DNA of 64,000 nucleotides, from the NCBI RefSeq assembly GCF_030732065.1, contig NZ_JAVBHX010000004.1:124001-188000 (forward strand), written 5' to 3'. The notes beneath the pieces were generated by a model. That model was not told the DNA's origin. It worked only from the letters and a program-made list of their open reading frames with translations, and made no database searches. Shown piece by piece: positions 8,571 to 18,073 of the stretch (positions within the stretch are counted from its first letter, which is position 1; each line of letters begins with the position of its first letter). Source of the DNA: Oceanimonas aquatica. Its GTDB lineage: Bacteria; Pseudomonadota; Gammaproteobacteria; Enterobacterales; Aeromonadaceae. Made by a program: the position numbers and the translations under genes.

Positions 8571-10304
8571 ATGTCTTTGTCTTCCCCACTGCCCATTCGC
8601 CGGCGTGAGCCGGTGGCTCACGAGTTGCCTTCCGAGCTGTCTCCCATCGTGCAGCGGCTGTACGCCAGCCGGGGCCTGACGTCGCCCGACCAGCTCAACC
8701 TGCAGGCTAATGCCCTGCACAAGCCGGTGTTCAGAGGCATGAATGAGGCGGTCAGCCTGCTGACGCAGGCGCTGGGTGATCAGCGCAGCATATTGATTGT
8801 GGGCGACTTCGACTGTGACGGCGCCACCAGCTCGGCGCTGATGGTGCACGGCCTGCGCGCCATGGGCGCGCAGCGGGTGGATTATCTGGTGCCCAACCGT
8901 TTTGATTACGGTTATGGCCTGAGCCCGCAGGTGGTGGAAGAGGCGGTGACCCTGGGTGCCGAGCTGCTGATCACCGTGGATAATGGTATTTCCAGCATCA
9001 GCGGGGTGGCGGCGGCCAAGGCCGCCGGCATGCAGGTGATCGTTACCGATCATCACCTGCCCGGCGACGAAACGCCAGCGGCCGATGCCATCGTCAATCC
9101 CAACCAGCATGGCTGTGAGTTTCCGTCCAAGAATCTGGCCGGCGTGGGGGTGGCCTTTTACCTGCTGCTGGCGCTGCGCTCGGCCCTGAACGAGCAAGGC
9201 TGGTTTGAGCAGCAGGGGATTCGACCACCCAACATGGCGGATTATCTAGACCTGGTGGCGCTGGGCACGGTCGCCGACGTGGTGGCCCTCGACGGCAACA
9301 ACCGGGTATTGGTACACCAGGGCCTGCAGCGCATGCGCGCCGGCCGGCTGCGCCCCGGCATTCAGGCACTGATCGACATTTCCGGGCGTAACCAGCAGCG
9401 GCTGGTGGCGTCCGATCTGGGCTTTGCCCTGGGGCCCCGGCTCAATGCCGTGGGCCGGCTCGACGACATGTCCATGGGGGTGGCCTGCCTGCTGTGTGAC
9501 GACATTAATGAGGCTCGCCGGCTGGCGGCCGAGATGGACGAGCTCAATCGGGAGCGCAAGGCCATCGAGACCAGCATGCAGCAGGAGGCGCTGGCCACGC
9601 TTGCCAAGGTACGTATCAGCGACGGCGACTTGCCGTCCGGGCTGGTGCTGCACCAGGACGACTGGCATCAGGGGGTGGTCGGGCTGGTGGCCTCGCGCAT
9701 CAAGGAGCAGTATTACCGTCCGGTGATCGCCTTTGCCGAGGCCGGCGACGACGAGCTCAAGGGCTCGGGCCGCTCCATTCCCGGCGTGCACCTGCGGGAC
9801 CTGCTGGAGGCGGTGAACAGCCGCCACCCCGAGCTGATCACCAAGTTTGGTGGCCACGCCATGGCCGCCGGCCTGTCGATAACCAAAGCGGCGCTTGAGC
9901 CGTTCAAGGCTGCCTTTGAGCAAATGGTGGAGGAGTGGGTCAGCCCTGAGTTGCTCACCGGCGAGATCCTCAGCGACGGCGAACTCACTGCCACCGAGCT
10001 GACCCTGGAGCTGGCCGAGCAGCTGCGCTTTGCCGGGCCCTGGGGCCAGGCCTTTCCCGAGCCCCTGTTCGACGGCGAGTTTCGCATTATTCAGCAGCGG
10101 CTGGTGGGCGACAAACATCTCAAGCTGGTGCTGAGCCCGGACGAGGGCCGCACCGTGATCGATGCCATCGCCTTTAACGTGGATTTGAGCACCTGGCCCA
10201 ATGCCGCCATTCAGAACGTGCAGCTGGTGTACAAGCTGGATGTCAACGAGTGGCGGGGCAAGCGCCAGCTGCAATTGCTGGTGGAGCGGCTGGCGCCGCT
10301 GTAA
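8571..10304 (+). CDS. recJ: Single-stranded-DNA-specific exonuclease RecJ
   Basis: RecJ degrades single-stranded DNA 5' to 3' in recombination and mismatch repair. This 577-residue protein carries the DHH-family motifs VGDFDCDGATSSA near residue 77, the DHH motif in VTDHHLPGDE, and the DHHA1 motif KGSGRSIPGVHLRDLL with GGHAMAAGLS further on. The start MSLSSPLPIRRREP matches the family N-terminus. The frame is open for another 46 codons upstream into repeat DNA, and that part is rejected. No strong ribosome site is visible before the ATG. In E. coli recJ is followed by prfB; here a 6-kb block intervenes. Confidence 0.95.
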   Translation: MSLSSPLPIRRREPVAHELPSELSPIVQRLYASRGLTSPDQLNLQANALHKPVFRGMNEAVSLLTQALGDQRSILIVGDFDCDGATSSALMVHGLRAMGAQRVDYLVPNRFDYGYGLSPQVVEEAVTLGAELLITVDNGISSISGVAAAKAAGMQVIVTDHHLPGDETPAADAIVNPNQHGCEFPSKNLAGVGVAFYLLLALRSALNEQGWFEQQGIRPPNMADYLDLVALGTVADVVALDGNNRVLVHQGLQRMRAGRLRPGIQALIDISGRNQQRLVASDLGFALGPRLNAVGRLDDMSMGVACLLCDDINEARRLAAEMDELNRERKAIETSMQQEALATLAKVRISDGDLPSGLVLHQDDWHQGVVGLVASRIKEQYYRPVIAFAEAGDDELKGSGRSIPGVHLRDLLEAVNSRHPELITKFGGHAMAAGLSITKAALEPFKAAFEQMVEEWVSPELLTGEILSDGELTATELTLELAEQLRFAGPWGQAFPEPLFDGEFRIIQQRLVGDKHLKLVLSPDEGRTVIDAIAFNVDLSTWPNAAIQNVQLVYKLDVNEWRGKRQLQLLVERLAPL

Positions 10305-10342
10305 GCCGGCTGGTTAGGCCAAGTGCGGCCATAACGGCAAAG

Positions 10343-10367
10343 AAAAAGGGCTCAATGAGCCCTTTTT
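10343..10367. terminator. Bidirectional terminator between recJ and the chemoreceptor gene
   Basis: The perfect 11-bp arms AAAAAGGGCTC/GAGCCCTTTTT have a 3-base loop. T-runs occur on both strands, serving the convergent genes. Confidence 0.9.
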
Positions 10368-10371
10368 GCGT

Positions 10372-12285
10372 TTACAGGGTAAAGGCGCTGACCAGGCCAT
10401 TGAGCTCGCCGGCTTGCTGATGCAGATCCCTGGATTGCTTCAGTGATTGCTCGGCGTCGTCCGCCAGCTGGTCGGACACATCCTTGATGGCGGTGGTGTT
10501 CTGGGTGATCTCCCCGGTTACCTGGCTCTGCTCTTCGGCGGCGGTGGCAATCTGGCTGGCCATGTCGGAAATCAGCCCTACGGCGGCGGTGATCTCCTCC
10601 AGTGCCTGAGCGGCGGCTTCGGCGTCTTCCACGCTCAGCTCGGCCATGTTGCGGCTGGCCTGCATCAGTTTCACCGCTTCACCGGTGGCCTGTTGCAGGG
10701 TGCCGATGGTGCCCTGAATCTCTTCGGTCGACGCATGGGTGCGCTGAGACAGCACCCGTACTTCGTCGGCCACCACCGCAAAGCCGCGACCCTGCTCGCC
10801 CGCCCGGGCCGCCTCAATGGCGGCGTTCAAGGCCAGCAGGTTGGTCTGCTCGGCCACGCCCTGAATGGTGGCCAGCACGCTGGAAATGTCGTGAGCGTGC
10901 TGATCCAGCCGAGTGATCACCGCCGCTGCCTGTTCCATTTCCTTGGCCAGGCCAAAGATCGAATCCCGGGTTTTGTTGACCAGTTGCTTGCCCTGCTCGG
11001 TGCTGGCGCGGGACTGCTGAGCCGCGGTGGCGGTCTGCTCGGCGTTGTGGGCAATTTCCTGAGTGGCCGAGGCCATTTCGGTGACGGCGGTGGCCACCAT
11101 GGTCACCTCCTGCTGGGCCCGGCCCAGCTCGGTCACGGTCTGGTTGGCGCGCACCGAGGCCTGCTCGGCGTTGCCGCCCAGGTGTTCGGCCTGATGGCGG
11201 ATCTGCCGAATAAGCTCGGCCTGGCTGGACACGAAGCGGTTGAAATTGGCGGCCAGCAGGCCGACCTCGTCCTTGCCGTGCAGCTCAATGCGCTGGGTCA
11301 GATCGCCCTTGCCGTCGGCAATCTGCGCCAGCGCCCGAGATACGCCCACCAGGGGGCCCAGCAGGTATTGCATCAGCAGGCTGATCAGCACCACGGCGGC
11401 GAGGATCACCAGGGCGGACATGCCCAGCTGGCGCCACAGCAGGCCGCTGAGCGGGGCTTCCAGTGCCGCCTTGTCGAGCATGAACAACAGCTGCCAGTTG
11501 CTGCCCGGAATGGCCTCGGCGTACACCAGTTTGGCCTCGCCATTGAGGGTTACCGGATTGAGCCGGGTCAGTTGCTGCCAGCGCGACAGATTGGCGGCAG
11601 TGAGCTCTTCGTCCAGGCGGGTGGCCGGCTGCAAGGCCAGTCCGGCATTCTGGGAGGCGATTAGAGTGCCGTCCTGGCTCAGCATCATGGCCTGGCCCTC
11701 GGCGGGCAGGCGAATGGCGTTTACGCTGTCCACCAGACTGGAAATGGCCACGTCGGCGCCAATCACGCCAGCCAGCCCGCCCGCAGCATGGGTCACCGGC
11801 TGGGCCAGGGTCACCACGGTGCCGCCAAAGGTGGCGTCTTCGTAGGGGGGAGTGACGATGGCGCGGTTTTCCTGTTGCGCCTGCTTGTACCACGGGCGGG
11901 AGCGGGGATCATAACTGCTGCGATCCCGAGGCTGGGCATCGATCATCACGCCGTCGGCGGTACCGAAATAACTCAGCTGAAAATCACCGGCTTCCTTAAC
12001 CAGTTGCAGGGCCGGGCGGGGCTCATCCCTCAGCTGTTGGCCGGCGGCGGTAAGCATGGCCTGGCGAATGCGCAGCCACTCCGATACGCGCGCCGCTTCT
12101 TTCTCCGCCAGCACGGCCACCGCCTGCTCGCTGTCCTGGTACAGCTGATCTTTCATTTCCCGAAAACTCAGGCCGCTGAGGATGGCCACGGTGAGGATGA
12201 TGGCCACCACAAAACTCAGCAGGATTTTGTGCTTTAATTTGAGATTGTTCATTTTTTTTATTTTGCTAATGTGGGTGTCGTCCAT
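10372..12285 (-). CDS. Methyl-accepting chemotaxis protein with dCACHE_1 amino-acid sensor domain
   Basis: This 637-residue transmembrane chemoreceptor has TM1 about 21-42, a periplasmic double-CACHE domain about 45-285, TM2 about 290-312, then HAMP and a signalling domain with the hairpin tip [32 protein letters not shown] region. The CACHE domain shows Y125, R130, W132, Y133, Y148 and D178. This is nearly the same spacing as the amino-acid-binding motif described for dCACHE_1AA receptors such as PctA (as I recall, Y121, R126, W128, Y129, Y144, D173). It therefore probably senses amino acids. It lies just downstream of, and on the same strand as, an amino-acid ABC transporter. The start could also be the Met at residue 12. 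Confidence 0.92.
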   Translation of the reverse strand: MDDTHISKIKKMNNLKLKHKILLSFVVAIILTVAILSGLSFREMKDQLYQDSEQAVAVLAEKEAARVSEWLRIRQAMLTAAGQQLRDEPRPALQLVKEAGDFQLSYFGTADGVMIDAQPRDRSSYDPRSRPWYKQAQQENRAIVTPPYEDATFGGTVVTLAQPVTHAAGGLAGVIGADVAISSLVDSVNAIRLPAEGQAMMLSQDGTLIASQNAGLALQPATRLDEELTAANLSRWQQLTRLNPVTLNGEAKLVYAEAIPGSNWQLLFMLDKAALEAPLSGLLWRQLGMSALVILAAVVLISLLMQYLLGPLVGVSRALAQIADGKGDLTQRIELHGKDEVGLLAANFNRFVSSQAELIRQIRHQAEHLGGNAEQASVRANQTVTELGRAQQEVTMVATAVTEMASATQEIAHNAEQTATAAQQSRASTEQGKQLVNKTRDSIFGLAKEMEQAAAVITRLDQHAHDISSVLATIQGVAEQTNLLALNAAIEAARAGEQGRGFAVVADEVRVLSQRTHASTEEIQGTIGTLQQATGEAVKLMQASRNMAELSVEDAEAAAQALEEITAAVGLISDMASQIATAAEEQSQVTGEITQNTTAIKDVSDQLADDAEQSLKQSRDLHQQAGELNGLVSAFTL

Positions 12286-12338
12286 TATCGGCCGCCAAAG
12301 GTAATATCTTTAGTGGAATTTTAAACTGGTATTATCGG

Positions 12339-12369
12339 CACCGGCAGCGAGTTGTTTTCGCTGCCGGTG
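12339..12369 (-). terminator. Strong hairpin downstream of aapP
   Basis: The perfect 12-bp stem CACCGGCAGCGA/TCGCTGCCGGTG has a 7-base loop. It has no good T-run on the minus strand, so it may stabilise the aap mRNA end or act as a weak terminator before the chemoreceptor gene. Confidence 0.55.
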
Positions 12370-12390
12370 AATGAATAGCTAATAAGGTTG

Positions 12391-13143
12391 TCAGTTGCCC
12401 AGTATCTGGCTTAAAAACAGCTTGGTGCGTTCCGACTGGGGGTGGTGGAAGAAGGTCTCGGGATCGTTTTCCTCAATGATCTGCCCGGCATCCATAAAGA
12501 TCACCCGATCCGCCACGGTGCGGGCAAAGCCCATTTCATGGGTCACGCACATCATGGTCATGCCTTCTTCCGCCAGCTCGATCATCACGTCCAGCACCTC
12601 CTTGATCATCTCCGGATCCAGCGCCGAGGTAGGCTCGTCAAACAGCATGATCTCCGGGTTCATGCACAGGCTGCGGGCAATGGCCACCCGCTGCTGCTGG
12701 CCACCGGACAGCTGTCCCGGGTACTTTTTGGCCTGCTCTTCAATTTTTACCCGGGCCAGCAGTTTCATGGCGATCTCTTCCGCCTGCCGCTTGGGTGTTT
12801 TGCGCACCCAGATCTGCGCCAGGGTGCAGTTTTCCAGCACCGTCAGGTGGGGGAACAGGTTGAAGTGCTGAAACACCATGCCCACTTCCCGACGAATGGT
12901 TTCAATGTTTTTAACATCGTTGGTAAGCGGGGTGCCGCGCACGATGATGTCGCCCTGCTGGTGTTCTTCCAGCCGGTTGATGCAGCGAATAAGGGTGGAT
13001 TTTCCCGAGCCGGATGGGCCGCAAATGACGATGCGTTCGCCCTTGGTCACGGTCAGATCAATGTCGCGCAGGACGTGAAAGTCGCCATACCACTTGTTTA
13101 CCCCGCGCAGGGTCACCATGGCTTCCTGTTGTTGTGCTTCCAT
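12391..13143 (-). CDS. aapP: Amino-acid ABC transporter ATP-binding protein AapP
   Basis: This 250-residue ABC ATPase drives amino-acid uptake. The Walker A motif GPSGSGKST is near residues 45-53, the signature [15 protein letters not shown] near 150-164, Walker [15 protein letters not shown] near 170-183, and the switch His in CVTHEMGFA near 208. I chose the ATG at 13143, with GGAG 7 bases upstream, which matches the usual length for this family; the frame continues 64 codons upstream without support. It is the last gene of aapJ-aapQ-aapM-aapP, 22 bases after aapM. Confidence 0.95.
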   Translation of the reverse strand: MEAQQQEAMVTLRGVNKWYGDFHVLRDIDLTVTKGERIVICGPSGSGKSTLIRCINRLEEHQQGDIIVRGTPLTNDVKNIETIRREVGMVFQHFNLFPHLTVLENCTLAQIWVRKTPKRQAEEIAMKLLARVKIEEQAKKYPGQLSGGQQQRVAIARSLCMNPEIMLFDEPTSALDPEMIKEVLDVMIELAEEGMTMMCVTHEMGFARTVADRVIFMDAGQIIEENDPETFFHHPQSERTKLFLSQILGN

Positions 13144-13165
13144 GTACTCACTCCAATCGATGCGA

Positions 13166-14266
13166 CTAACGTCTCTTGTGGCCGGTATGCAGCTTGCGTT
13201 CCAGGTACTGGCTGTATTTCGACATGCCATAGCAGAACACCCAGAACACCAGGCCGGCAAACACATAGCCCTCGGTGGCGTAACCCAGCCAGTTGGGATC
13301 GGCCAGGCCCGCCTGCACGATGGCCAGCAGGTCAAACAGGCCGATGATCAGCACCAGGCTGGTGTCCTTGAACAGGGCGATAAAGGTATTGACGATGCCG
13401 GGGATCATCAGCTTCAGCGCCTGGGGCAGCACGATCAGTACCATCGTCTTCCAGTAATTCAGCCCCAGCGCCTGGGCTGCCTCGTTTTGCCCCTTGGGAA
13501 TAGCCTGCAGGCCGCCACGCACCACTTCCGCCATGTAGGCGGACTGAAAGAAGATGATGCCGATCATGGCCCGCACCAGCTTGTCGAGGGTCAGCTCTTC
13601 GGGCACGAACAGGGGCAGCATGACCGACGACATAAACAGCACGGTGATTAGCGGCACGCCGCGCCAGAACTCGATAAACACCACCGACAGGCTGCGCACG
13701 ATGGGCATGTGAGAGCGCCGGCCCAGTGCGAGCAGGGTGCCGATGGGCAGGGCGGCGGTAATGCCGACCACAGCCAGGATCAGCGTCAGGGTGAGACCGC
13801 CCCACTGGTGGGTGGGCACTTCGGTCAGGCCGAAGTAGCCGCCATAGAGCAGCATCCAGGCGATGACCGGAAACACCAGCACCATAAAGGGTGCCAGCCA
13901 CATCTTTGCTGGTAGTCGTGGCAGGGCCAGCCACAACAGCTGCACCACAAACAGCACAAAGGTCAGGTTGATGCGCCACAGCTCGCTACCCGGATAAAAA
14001 CCATAGGTAAACTGCTGCAGCCGGTTGCTGATAAAGACCCAGCAGGCGCCGCCACTGGTGCAGGCATCACGGCTGCTGCCGGTCCAGTCTGCGCTGACGA
14101 TGGCCCAGTCGATGGCGGGCACCAATATCAGGTACAGGGCGTAGAGGCCAAGCAGGGTCACTGCCGAGTTGAGCGGGCCGGAAAACAGGTTGGTGCGCAA
14201 CCAGCCGGTCAGCCCCTTGCGCGAAACCGGGGCCGGGCGTTCCGGTGTTAGCGTGTCCTTGAACAT
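13166..14266 (-). CDS. aapM: Amino-acid ABC transporter permease AapM
   Basis: This 366-residue inner-membrane permease has about eight hydrophobic segments and the EAA loop region ([32 protein letters not shown]) near residue 265. That loop contacts the ATPase. The long N-terminal segment with a periplasmic loop rich in Cys/Ser/Gly ([12 protein letters not shown]) is typical of AapM rather than short HisM-type permeases. Its start codon is one base after the aapQ stop, so the two are translationally coupled. It should form the translocation channel with AapQ. Confidence 0.94.
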   Translation of the reverse strand: MFKDTLTPERPAPVSRKGLTGWLRTNLFSGPLNSAVTLLGLYALYLILVPAIDWAIVSADWTGSSRDACTSGGACWVFISNRLQQFTYGFYPGSELWRINLTFVLFVVQLLWLALPRLPAKMWLAPFMVLVFPVIAWMLLYGGYFGLTEVPTHQWGGLTLTLILAVVGITAALPIGTLLALGRRSHMPIVRSLSVVFIEFWRGVPLITVLFMSSVMLPLFVPEELTLDKLVRAMIGIIFFQSAYMAEVVRGGLQAIPKGQNEAAQALGLNYWKTMVLIVLPQALKLMIPGIVNTFIALFKDTSLVLIIGLFDLLAIVQAGLADPNWLGYATEGYVFAGLVFWVFCYGMSKYSQYLERKLHTGHKRR

Positions 14267-14267
14267 G

Positions 14268-15452
14268 TTATCTCTCCACCAGCGCCATGCGCTTGTTGAA
14301 CCAGTTCATAAAGAACGACACCGACAGGCTGATGGTGAGGTATACCAGCATGGTGATGGCGATGACCTCGATGGCCTGGCCGGTCTGGTTGAGGGTGGTG
14401 CCGGCAAACACCGATACCAGATCCGGATAGCCAATGGCGGTGGCCAGCGACGAGTTCTTGGTCAGGTTGAGATACTGGCTGGTCAATGGAGGAATGATCA
14501 CTCGCATGGCCTGGGGAATGATCACCAGCCTAAGGGTCAGGCTGTCCTTGATGCCAAGGGCATGGGCCGCCTCGGTCTGGCCATGAGAGATGGCCTGAAT
14601 GCCGGAACGTACGATTTCAGCGATAAAGGCGGCGGTATAGACGGTGAGTGACAGCCACAGCGCCAGAAACTCGGGAATGACTGTCATGCCGCCACGAAAA
14701 TTGAAGCCGCGCAGGGCCGGATAATTCCATTCCAGCGGCGCACCCAGCGCCACAAAGGTCACGCTTGGCAGCAGGATAACCAGTCCAGAAACCATCCATC
14801 CAACCGGCAGGCGCTGGCCGGTGGCTTCCTGGCGTTGGTGGTTGAAACGAACCAGCCAGACCGACACTACCACCGCCAGCAACAGGGCCAGCCAGACCCA
14901 GTGAAAACCGGCATTGGGCAATGGCTCGGGCAGATACAGGCCGCGCACGTTGAGGAAAATACTGTCGCCCAGGTTGAGGCTGTCTCGGGGGCCGGGCAGG
15001 GTGCGCAGTACCGCGAAGTACCAGAAAAACATCTGCAGCAGCAGTGGAATATTGCGAAACAGCTCGACATAGGCCGAAGCCAGCCGGGCAATCAGCCAGT
15101 TGGGCGACAGCCTCGCCACGCCGATCACAAAGCCAAGCAGGGTGGCGCCGATAATGCCGAGAAAGGAGACCAGCAGGGTGTTGAGCAGCCCCACCACAAA
15201 GGTGCGGCCATAGGTGTCGGTTTCGGCATAGGGGATCAGCGACTGGGCAATGGCAAAGCCGGCCGGATCGTCGAGAAAGTCAAAACCTGTGGTGATGCCG
15301 CGGGTGCTGAGGTTGGTCAGGGTATTGTTGACGATCAGTCCGATAAAGGCGGCGACGGCACACAGCAGCACCAGCTGAAAGACCAGCGCCCGCTTGGTCG
15401 GATCGCGCCAAAATTTAACCGGAGGAGCGGAAGGGGGAACCGGTGATGACAT
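14268..15452 (-). CDS. aapQ: Amino-acid ABC transporter permease AapQ
   Basis: The gene encodes a 394-residue polytopic permease. The EAA loop reads GQTEAAHALGIKDSLTLRLVIIPQAMRVIIPP near residue 293. The N-terminus starts with a Pro-rich cytoplasmic segment followed by a hydrophobic helix (RALVFQLVLLCAVAAFIGLIV). The large size and unequal pairing with AapM are characteristic of the general L-amino-acid (Aap/YhdWXYZ) transporter, which in rhizobia accepts a broad range of L-amino acids. The gap of about 81 bases from aapJ contains a hairpin. Confidence 0.94.
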   Translation of the reverse strand: MSSPVPPSAPPVKFWRDPTKRALVFQLVLLCAVAAFIGLIVNNTLTNLSTRGITTGFDFLDDPAGFAIAQSLIPYAETDTYGRTFVVGLLNTLLVSFLGIIGATLLGFVIGVARLSPNWLIARLASAYVELFRNIPLLLQMFFWYFAVLRTLPGPRDSLNLGDSIFLNVRGLYLPEPLPNAGFHWVWLALLLAVVVSVWLVRFNHQRQEATGQRLPVGWMVSGLVILLPSVTFVALGAPLEWNYPALRGFNFRGGMTVIPEFLALWLSLTVYTAAFIAEIVRSGIQAISHGQTEAAHALGIKDSLTLRLVIIPQAMRVIIPPLTSQYLNLTKNSSLATAIGYPDLVSVFAGTTLNQTGQAIEVIAITMLVYLTISLSVSFFMNWFNKRMALVER

Positions 15453-15484
15453 GAACGTTATCCCTCACTGTAGCCTGAAGAGAG

Positions 15485-15505
15485 GCTGGCCCGCGATGGG
15501 CCAGC
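15485..15505 (-). promoter_or_regulatory. Intercistronic hairpin between aapJ and aapQ
   Basis: The perfect 8-bp arms GCTGGCCC/GGGCCAGC have a 5-base loop. Such hairpins behind binding-protein genes commonly protect or attenuate the mRNA, so that binding protein exceeds permease. That role is inferred here. Confidence 0.55.
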
Positions 15506-15533
15506 GGGCCGCACCATGGCGGCCCGGTCGGGG

Positions 15534-16547
15534 TCAGCGTACCGGCGGGGCGTATTGCAGGCCGCCGTCGGTCCACAGACGGTTCAGGCCGCGTTCCACC
15601 TTGAGCGGTGAGTCCTGGCCGACGTTGGCTTCGAAGATTTCGCCGTAGTTGCCCACCTGTTTGATGATGCGGTAGGCCCATTCCTTGTCGAGCCCCATGC
15701 CCTTGCCGAAGTCGGCTTCCAGGCCGAGCAGCCGGCGCACGTCCGGGTTTTCGCTGGTTTTCATGCTGTCCACGTTGGCCTTGGTCAGCCCCAACTCTTC
15801 GGCGTTGAGCATGGCGAAGTGGGTCCATTTGACAACATTGAACCACTGGTCGTCACCCTGGCGTACCGAGGGACCCAGCGGCTCCTTGGAGATCACCTCG
15901 GGCAGTGCCACGGCTTCGTCGGGCTTGGACAACTTGATGCGAAGGGCATACAGCTGGGACAGATCCGAGGTGAGCACATCACAGCGACCGGCTTCCAGCC
16001 CCTGTACCGTCTGCTCTGAGGTATCGAACACCACGGCGTTGTAGCTGATGCCGTTGCGGCGGAAGTAATCGGCCACGTTCAGCTCGGTGGTGGTGCCCGA
16101 CTGAATACAAATGGCGGCACCATCCAGCTCCTTGGCACTGGTGACGCCCAGGTGCTTGTGGATCAGAAAGCCCTGGCCATCGTAATAGTTGATGCCGGTG
16201 AAGTTGACGCCCAGCTCGGTATCCCGGCTGGAGGTCCAGGTGGTGTTGCGCGACAGCACATCGATCTCGCCGGACTGCAGCGCCGTCAGGCGCTCCTTGG
16301 CGTTAAGCGGAATGTACTGCACCTTGCCGGCATCATTGAGTACGGCGGCGGCAATGCCCCGGCACAGATCCACATCCAGTCCTTTCCACACGCCCTTGTC
16401 GTCGGGGTTGGAAAATCCCGGCAGGCCGCTGTTCACCCCGCACTTGAGTACTCCTCTCTGTTTCACCTCGTCCAGGGTGGCGGCCTGAAGGGTGCCGGCC
16501 ATCAGGGTTCCGGCCATCAGAAGGGCTGCTGTTCCTTTGCCTGTCAT
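15534..16547 (-). CDS. aapJ: Amino-acid ABC transporter periplasmic binding protein AapJ
   Basis: This 337-residue periplasmic solute-binding protein has a signal peptide (MTGKGTAALLMAGTLMAGTLQA) cleaved before ATLDEV. The mature start VKQRGVLKCGVNSGLPGFSNPDD, then SRNTTWTSSRDTELGVNF and CIQSGTTTELNVADYF, match AapJ/YhdW. I chose the ATG at 16547, which has AGAGGA 7 bases upstream; a GTG two codons earlier is too close to the ribosome site. It heads the aapJQMP operon, and its promoter must lie in the 259-base region shared with prfB. Confidence 0.95.
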   Translation of the reverse strand: MTGKGTAALLMAGTLMAGTLQAATLDEVKQRGVLKCGVNSGLPGFSNPDDKGVWKGLDVDLCRGIAAAVLNDAGKVQYIPLNAKERLTALQSGEIDVLSRNTTWTSSRDTELGVNFTGINYYDGQGFLIHKHLGVTSAKELDGAAICIQSGTTTELNVADYFRRNGISYNAVVFDTSEQTVQGLEAGRCDVLTSDLSQLYALRIKLSKPDEAVALPEVISKEPLGPSVRQGDDQWFNVVKWTHFAMLNAEELGLTKANVDSMKTSENPDVRRLLGLEADFGKGMGLDKEWAYRIIKQVGNYGEIFEANVGQDSPLKVERGLNRLWTDGGLQYAPPVR

Positions 16548-16806
16548 AATCACGTCCTCTTGAATGGCGATGTGCCATAGCGTTACTCATTTGGGCCATA
16601 AAACTGCGATACCACTTAGAGTATTAGCACAAAGATTGATAACGGCCGCTGCCAGAGAGCAATAAATAGGTTGCCGATGAGCAACCGGCCCTGCACAAAA
16701 TAACCGGGTATTGCTGCGTTCGGGGCCGGCTTTGGGTAGAATAAGCGCCTCATTTTGGCGTGGCGCCAAAACCACTCACATCAGTCAACAGAGAGTCTGT
16801 CGATCC

Positions 16807-17905
16807 ATGTTTGAAACAAACCCCGTGTACAACAAACTTAAGGAGCTGTCTGAACGGGCGCAGCTTCTTAGGGGGTACCTTTGACTATGACGCCAAGAAA
16901 GAGCGTCTGGAAGAAGTAAACGCCGAGCTGGAACAGCCGGATGTGTGGAACCAGCCCGAGCGCGCCCAGGCACTGGGTAAGGAAAGATCCGCCCTGGAAG
17001 CTGTGGTAGGCACCCTGGAAGAAATGGACCAGGGCATCGCCGACATCGGCGAGCTGGTTGAGCTGGCGGTGGAAGAAGAGGACGAAGACACCTTCGAAGA
17101 AGCCAAATCCGATCTGGATGCCCTGGAGAAAAAACTCGAGGATCTGGAATTCCGCCGCATGTTCTCCGGCGAGCAGGATGAGTCTGACTGCTACCTGGAT
17201 CTGCAGGCCGGCTCCGGCGGCACCGAGGCCCAGGACTGGTGCAACATGGTGCTGCGTATGTACCTGCGCTGGGGCGAGGCTCGTGGTTTCAAGACCGAGA
17301 TCATCGAACTGTCCGAAGGCGAAGTGGCCGGCATCAAGTCCGCCACCGTCAAGTTCACCGGCGAATACGCCTTTGGCTGGCTGCGTACCGAGTCCGGCGT
17401 ACACCGCCTGGTACGAAAGTCTCCGTTCGACTCCGGCGGCCGTCGTCATACCTCGTTTTGCTCTGCCTTTGTGTATCCGGAAATCGACGACAACATCGAG
17501 ATCGAGATCAACCCGGCCGACCTGCGGGTGGACACCTACCGCGCCTCCGGCGCCGGTGGTCAGCACGTTAACCGGACCGACTCGGCGGTACGTATTACCC
17601 ACGAGCCCACCGGCATTGTGGTGCAGTGTCAGAACGACCGCTCCCAGCACAAGAACCGCGACCAGGCCATGAAGCAGCTGAAAGCCAAGCTCTACGAGTT
17701 TGAGCTGCAAAAGCAGAACGCCGAAAAGCAGGCGCTGGAAGACAGCAAGTCCGACATCGGCTGGGGCAGCCAGATCCGCTCTTACGTGCTGGATGACGCC
17801 CGCATCAAGGATCTGCGCACCGGCGTGGAAACCCGCAACACCCAGGCGGTTCTGGACGGCGGTCTGGACAAGTTTATTGAAGCCAGCCTCAAGTCCGGGC
17901 TGTAA
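16807..17905 (+). CDS. prfB: Peptide chain release factor 2 (RF2), programmed +1 frameshift
   Basis: RF2 terminates translation at UGA and UAA. The true start is the ATG at 16807 ([25 protein letters not shown]). The reading frame meets TGA at 16882-16884 in the context CTT TGA C and must shift +1 to continue with [22 protein letters not shown]. This is the classic autoregulatory frameshift of prfB. The downstream part carries GTEAQDW, the tripeptide anticodon region, and the catalytic motif [15 protein letters not shown]. The total length is about 365 residues. The frame used after the shift is also open upstream, giving a longer but wrong N-terminus. lysS follows, as in E. coli. Confidence 0.97.
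16871..16885 (+). promoter_or_regulatory. prfB programmed frameshift site
   Basis: An internal Shine-Dalgarno-like GGGGG (AGGGGG from 16870) stands just before TAC CTT TGA C. The slippery CTT is at 16879-16881 and the TGA at 16882-16884. The arrangement is nearly identical to E. coli (AGGGGGTATCTTTGAC). Low RF2 lets the ribosome pause at TGA and slip forward, so RF2 sets its own level. Confidence 0.95.
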
Positions 17906-17948
17906 CCTTTTTCAGTGCCGCTCAGCCTGGGGCTGGGTGCGGCCTAAG

Positions 17949-18020
17949 CCAACCGTCGATGGCATGGATGCCATCGTCGAGCATACATGGATGTACTTGC
18001 TGCGTGTTGGCGTGGTTGCC
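17949..18020 (+). repeat. Dispersed palindromic repeat, copy 4 (partial)
   Basis: Located in the prfB-lysS gap, this segment aligns with the right arm of copy 1: CCAACCGTC, a hairpin GATGGCAT-GG-ATGCCATC at 17958-17975, CGAGC, TACAT-GG-ATGTA, then GCGTGTTGGCG. The stems differ from copy 1 but still pair. It lies within the leader of lysS. Confidence 0.65.
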
Positions 18021-18073
18021 CCGGCCCCTGGCGGGCAGAGGGGCTCCAAACAAGATTCAAACAAGGCTTAATC

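Noticed and set aside
8051-8596. Short frames in the xerD-recJ gap with LQAHPWDARHLPSLAGDGR-like products
   Set aside because: Same peptide-like strings recur in 33414-33804 because of the dispersed repeat; frames are not preserved between copies, so they are not genes.
17987-18073. 29-codon N-terminal extension of lysS
   Set aside because: It consists of repeat DNA and lacks homology to LysS; the ATG at 18074 fits the family.
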